Positions 60,753 through 64,000 of a stretch of DNA of 64,000 nucleotides are shown one piece after another. This stretch comes from an uncultured Saprospiraceae bacterium (GTDB lineage: Bacteria > Bacteroidota > Bacteroidia > Chitinophagales > Saprospiraceae). The translations under genes and the position numbers were made by a program. The notes under the pieces were generated by a model that ran no database searches, was not told the origin of the DNA, and was given only the letters and a program-made list of their open reading frames with translations. Positions within the stretch are counted from its first letter, which is position 1. Each line of letters starts with the position of its first letter. The stretch lies in NCBI GenBank assembly GCA_938015435.1, contig CALLPN010000016.1, positions 248,001 to 312,000 on the forward strand. Direction: 5' to 3'.

Positions 60753-63170
60753 TTATTGTTTGACAAATTTATTTGTAATCACTTCCTCCTCGGTTTCAAG
60801 GCTTATCAAATAAATACCCGACATAAAAGATGATATATCGATATTACTTTCTAATTTTTCAGATTTTGTATCTTGATAGATAATTTGCCCAGTGATAGAG
60901 TAAATTGTTATCTTACTAATACTCTCTTCAGCTGAAACCAATATTTGATCACTGGCTGGATTTGGAAATATAGATATGTCACTTTCTCTGTCTATAAATT
61001 TAGTAGATGAATGTGAGTTTAACCTAGTAATTGTATTCGCTATTTTTGATCCTGATTCGTTACCAGTAATAGTTACTTGGTCGATATATACACGGTCAGC
61101 ATTAGCACTTGCGTCACATTGGAAGCGGAACTTTCCGTCGACTACAAGATTGTATTCCGTAGAATTTAAAGTAACTGTAGCTGAGTAAAACACATTGTTA
61201 TTGAAATCTATACCTCTTGCATAAGTTGCTACTGTTTCCCAACCGGATCCATCATTATATCTTAGCCAAAAGTCTTCTCCATTTTCCATACTATTAGGAT
61301 AGAAATAAAAATCTACAGTCACACTTTCATAGTTAGCTAGGTCATATGATGGCGAAGTCATAGATGCTGAAGTTCCAGAGTTATCCCTTATTCGGATAGA
61401 GTAATCCCCTTCCCATGATCTCGAACCTTTATATCTGTAGCAATCCGATCCCCCATCACTCCAGCCATCCCAACCGGATTCGAAATAATGCTCTCCTAAT
61501 AAATCTTCACTTCCTGTAATATTACATGGGTCACACGTTCCTCCACAATCAACTCCTGTTTCGTCTCCATTCTGTTCTCCATCAGTACAGGTCGGACATG
61601 GGCCACATAAAAGGCCACCGCAGTCCACTTCTGTTTCATCACCGTTAAGTATATCGTCATTACAAGTTGGACATGCTTCACAGTCCTGCCCTCCACAATC
61701 AATTCCTGTCTCGTCACCATTTTCTAAACCATCAGTACAGGTCGGTTGAGTACCACCATCACTTAGACATATGTTTGTGGTCTCTGAGAAAACGAAAGAT
61801 CCTCCACTTGCCAATGAGTTTACTCCACTTGTCACAGAATATGATCCAATTCCATAAAGACAACAGATCCCGTCACCGTATGTATCATTGATCGTAAAAT
61901 TGTAACATCCAACTGGCAAACAAATCGGTATTTCCACAGTACTTCCATCAGGTCGACTACCATAAGTACCTCCTGATTGGACTATGTCTCCAGAAGCATC
62001 TGTAATAGTCCAACTAGTTTCCTCTGGATAATTATCCAAAGTGATAGAAACTACTACAACATTTCCGATGCAATCTATTGGACATGTCATGCATGAACCT
62101 CCGCAGTCCACTCCTGTTTCATTTCCATTTTGTACTCCGTCATCACATGTTGGGCATAGTGGACATTCAGTACCTCCGCAGTCAACACCTGTTTCGCTTC
62201 CGTTTTGAAACCCATCATTACACATAGCTGGTGCACCTGCACCGCATCCATTTGAAAGTAATAGAGATTCTCTAGTACCACCAGGGCCAAAAAGTGCTTG
62301 CATTCGATTTTTTTGTCCAGAAGTAAACAGATTCATGCAAGCATCATCAGAGTAGTCCATATAGTTAGCCTCCATATCATTACTTCCGCATGATGTATGA
62401 TTAGGTGAACAGCCATAATTAGGTGCATCTGATAATGGAGTATCTGCTACAAAGTCATCTACTCCACATCCGCCGTCTCCCCATATATGTCTTAAATTCA
62501 ACCAATGACCGACTTCATGAGTCGCTGTACGACCTAAGTTAAATGGAGCAGTAGCAGTCCCAATTTTCCCGGTATATTGGTATCCATTCACTACACCATC
62601 AGTAGTTGCCAACCCACCTGGGAACTGGGCATATCCTAGAACTCCTCCTCCAATATTACAAACCCAAAAATTAAGATAATCGCCTGATGGCCATGCATCT
62701 TTTCCTCCTTGAGAGGTATATTTTACTGCATCATTAGTACCAAACCCATTAATTGTAGTCGATGTCCTCGTTATTCCGGATGTACTATTTCCGTTAGGAT
62801 CTACTGTAGCTAAACAGAATTCTATTTCAGCGTCGGCAGCTTGAGACCAATCATTTGTTGCATCTGAATTTAACCTTCTAAAATCTTCATTGAGCACATC
62901 TAGTTGTGATTGGATCTGAGCATCACTAATATTTTCTAATTGAGTTCTGTAGACGACATGGACTACTATCGGTATTGTAATTACATCCCTTGATAATGCC
63001 TGACCTACAAATGCTCGCGTCTGGATTTCAAGTTTATCTAAGTCTTTAATCCGTTGAGGATTCTGTTGTATTTGTTGCTCTAGGTATTCCATAGAACCAC
63101 ATTGTCTTTGCGCATTTGCAGACGTCATTACAAGGCAAAGCAATGCCGTAAAAAATAAAAAACCTTTCAT
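60753..63170 (-). CDS. Secreted M43-type (pappalysin-like) zinc metalloprotease with ETGVDCGG repeats and T9SS sorting tail
   Basis: Signal peptide MKGFLFFTALLCLVMTSANA. The catalytic domain has ATHEVGHWLNLRHIWG at about 216-231 (HExxHxxxxxH), a long C-terminal lobe, and the Met-turn ANYMDYSDD (Met about 271), which is the M43/pappalysin arrangement. After the protease domain come five cysteine-rich repeats of the type CxDGxxNGxETGVDCGGxxCxxCP (two in tandem near residues 317-365, then an ~110-residue CUB-like insert, then three more). A beta-sandwich of ~150 residues (YHFESGWDGWSDGGS, VTVDFYFYPNSMENGE) precedes the T9SS tail (FPNPASDQILVS, IYSITGQIIYQD). It would cleave extracellular proteins or hosts' surface proteins. 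Confidence 0.88.
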   Translation of the reverse strand: MKGFLFFTALLCLVMTSANAQRQCGSMEYLEQQIQQNPQRIKDLDKLEIQTRAFVGQALSRDVITIPIVVHVVYRTQLENISDAQIQSQLDVLNEDFRRLNSDATNDWSQAADAEIEFCLATVDPNGNSTSGITRTSTTINGFGTNDAVKYTSQGGKDAWPSGDYLNFWVCNIGGGVLGYAQFPGGLATTDGVVNGYQYTGKIGTATAPFNLGRTATHEVGHWLNLRHIWGDGGCGVDDFVADTPLSDAPNYGCSPNHTSCGSNDMEANYMDYSDDACMNLFTSGQKNRMQALFGPGGTRESLLLSNGCGAGAPAMCNDGFQNGSETGVDCGGTECPLCPTCDDGVQNGNETGVDCGGSCMTCPIDCIGNVVVVSITLDNYPEETSWTITDASGDIVQSGGTYGSRPDGSTVEIPICLPVGCYNFTINDTYGDGICCLYGIGSYSVTSGVNSLASGGSFVFSETTNICLSDGGTQPTCTDGLENGDETGIDCGGQDCEACPTCNDDILNGDETEVDCGGLLCGPCPTCTDGEQNGDETGVDCGGTCDPCNITGSEDLLGEHYFESGWDGWSDGGSDCYRYKGSRSWEGDYSIRIRDNSGTSASMTSPSYDLANYESVTVDFYFYPNSMENGEDFWLRYNDGSGWETVATYARGIDFNNNVFYSATVTLNSTEYNLVVDGKFRFQCDASANADRVYIDQVTITGNESGSKIANTITRLNSHSSTKFIDRESDISIFPNPASDQILVSAEESISKITIYSITGQIIYQDTKSEKLESNIDISSFMSGIYLISLETEEEVITNKFVKQ

Positions 63171-63597
63171 ATTTGCACATATTTAGGAGGTGAATAAGAT
63201 TTCAATTGGGGGGAGAGTATCAATTCAAATACAATAGCTGATTTCCAAAATAATCAGAAAACTATTAGTAGGTAAAATGAGAATATCCCATATACCTATT
63301 TAATATTCGAAAGATGTTTGTGTGTAAAGTTTGTGGTTGGAGTAGAGGAGTATTGCATTACTACGTCTACATACTTTATAATATACAAATAGCATTCCAA
63401 ATATTTGTTTAATTCTAATTTTGGCAATTCATTAGTCTACCAAACCAACTAATAGCAATTATTTATCTCTCTATCTTGGGTTGACTCAACTATACTGGGC
63501 CGAAAAGCCATCTTTATTTTTTAAAAAATATAATACTCTCCAACTTTAGGATGTGACCAATACTAAATGTTAACTTTCTAAATCACAAATACAGAAA
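63171..63597. other. Intergenic region of ~430 bp
   Basis: No gene or RNA is visible. The first 19 bases match 21417-21434 exactly over 18 bp (TGCACATATTTAGGAGGT), which I rate as probably chance. Confidence 0.5.
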
Positions 63598-63635
63598 TTA
63601 AAAAAGGTGTCACCGCTTAGCAATGACACCTTTTA
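63598..63635 (-). terminator. Intrinsic terminator of the right-edge gene
   Basis: GGTGTCA and TGACACC arms around a CCGCTTAGCAA loop, with AAAAAA on the left and TTTTA on the right, i.e. T-tails in both directions. Confidence 0.7.
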
Positions 63636-63655
63636 ATTTATTTCTAATTATATAG

Positions 63656-64000
63656 TTACTTTTTCTTGTAGTTCTTTTCAAAAAACAAACGATACTTACT
63701 AGATGAGCGTTCACTTATAATTTTTCTATAGTTACGTTGTGTAATCGGATATATATCATAAGCTATTTCCGTTCCTTTTATATAATCCTTTTTGTTCTTT
63801 TCGACAGTATCGTAATATTCCATAGACTCCTTCATATTCTTGAATTTTCTAATCAAGATGATTTGAGCACCTTCATCCCTATTCAGAAAAATATCAGATA
63901 TTTGAAGTTTCTTCGTTTTGTAGTATTTCTTGTTGAAATTAGAAACAGCTATTTTTGCATCTGTGAACTTTTCATTATCTGACTCATAAACCACTATAGC
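63656..64000 (-). CDS. C-terminal end of a large protein, probably T9SS/gliding-associated TPR family (5' end outside window)
   Basis: The minus-strand frame is open through the right edge, so this is the last ~115 residues of a longer product. The piece NKKYYKTKKLQISDIFLN and its sequel IILIRKFKNMKESMEYYDTV, IYPITQRNYRKIISERS, YRLFFEKNY match the conserved C-terminal block that I associate with tetratricopeptide proteins of the PorW/SprE type in Bacteroidota, which support T9SS and gliding. The family name is from memory and should be checked. Confidence 0.5.
   Translation of the reverse strand, partial: AIVVYESDNEKFTDAKIAVSNFNKKYYKTKKLQISDIFLNRDEGAQIILIRKFKNMKESMEYYDTVEKNKKDYIKGTEIAYDIYPITQRNYRKIISERSSSKYRLFFEKNYKKK

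Noticed and set aside
60532..60813. Small plus-strand gene between the large secreted-protein genes
   Set aside because: Composition is not protein-like, there is no family match, and a minus-strand terminator lies across it.
63173..63191. Shared 18-bp sequence TGCACATATTTAGGAGGT with 21417-21434
   Set aside because: Isolated identity in AT-rich sequence in opposite contexts; expected occasionally by chance in 64 kb.

Overview
The window is a stretch of chromosome from a member of the Bacteroidota, AT-rich throughout. The phylum call rests on type IX secretion (Por/T9SS) C-terminal sorting tails on four secreted proteins, a GIN-domain (DUF2807) protein, many short-signal lipoproteins, a BlaI/BlaR1-type pair without a beta-lactamase, Bacteroidota-style promoters (TTG-N20-TAnnTTTG, clearest before ada and ahcY) and a lack of Shine-Dalgarno sequences. 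The mix of secreted M43 protease, c-type peroxidase with sorting tail, and L-aminoadipate-semialdehyde dehydrogenase would suit the Saprospiria, but that is inference. I see no tRNA, rRNA, CRISPR array, prophage or intact insertion sequence.

Layout. 1-5.8 kb: tail of a saccharopine-dehydrogenase-like enzyme, a membrane protein, then a minus-strand redox group (hypothetical, msrA-like, selO) and a glutamate-cysteine-ligase-like/CBS fusion, separated by a 46-bp tandem repeat array. 5.9-19.2 kb: lipoproteins, an MFS exporter, a TPR and a TonB-C-like lipoprotein, mtaB, a GH113-like hydrolase, WG-repeat and thioredoxin-like proteins, an SF2 helicase, an FAD amine oxidase and a small zinc metalloprotease lipoprotein. 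19.4-25.5 kb: glyoxalase-like, DUF6503, trxA, argE, GNAT/FemAB-like, FMN reductase and a PDZ protein. 25.6-30 kb: a second PDZ protein, a BlaR1-like M56 membrane peptidase, BlaI-like repressor with three candidate operators, and ada. 30-36.6 kb: DUF2200, a lipoprotein with a JAMM-like motif, ssb, polyphosphate glucokinase with two cyclophilin lipoproteins, and a coiled-coil secreted protein. 36.7-40 kb: dnaB with two DnaA-box-like sites upstream, an RsuA-family protein whose catalytic motifs look destroyed, then a second copy of the hairpin/repeat element seen at 3.6-3.9 kb and a broken ridA. 40-64 kb: a membrane-anchored LAS-type peptidase, trhO, T9SS cargo proteins, a 2OG-Fe(II) oxygenase, tatA, an alpha/beta hydrolase, ahcY, a GIN-domain protein, a di-haem peroxidase, ALDH7-type dehydrogenase, alanine dehydrogenase, PadR regulator, two very large secreted metalloprotease-like proteins and the C-terminal end of another protein at the right edge.

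Themes. Information processing (dnaB, ssb, helicase, mtaB, trhO, ada) is interleaved with envelope and secreted functions and with redox repair (selO, msrA, trxA, peroxidase). Lysine catabolism may be represented twice (left-edge dehydrogenase and the ALDH7 enzyme). The most unusual signals are the two matching stop-codon-adjacent hairpin/repeat elements (3.6-3.9 kb and 39.3-39.6 kb), the degenerate pseudouridine synthase beside one of them, the BlaI/BlaR1/PDZ locus with its triple operator, and two previously unlabelled metallopeptidase-like proteins (JAMM-like and LAS-like).
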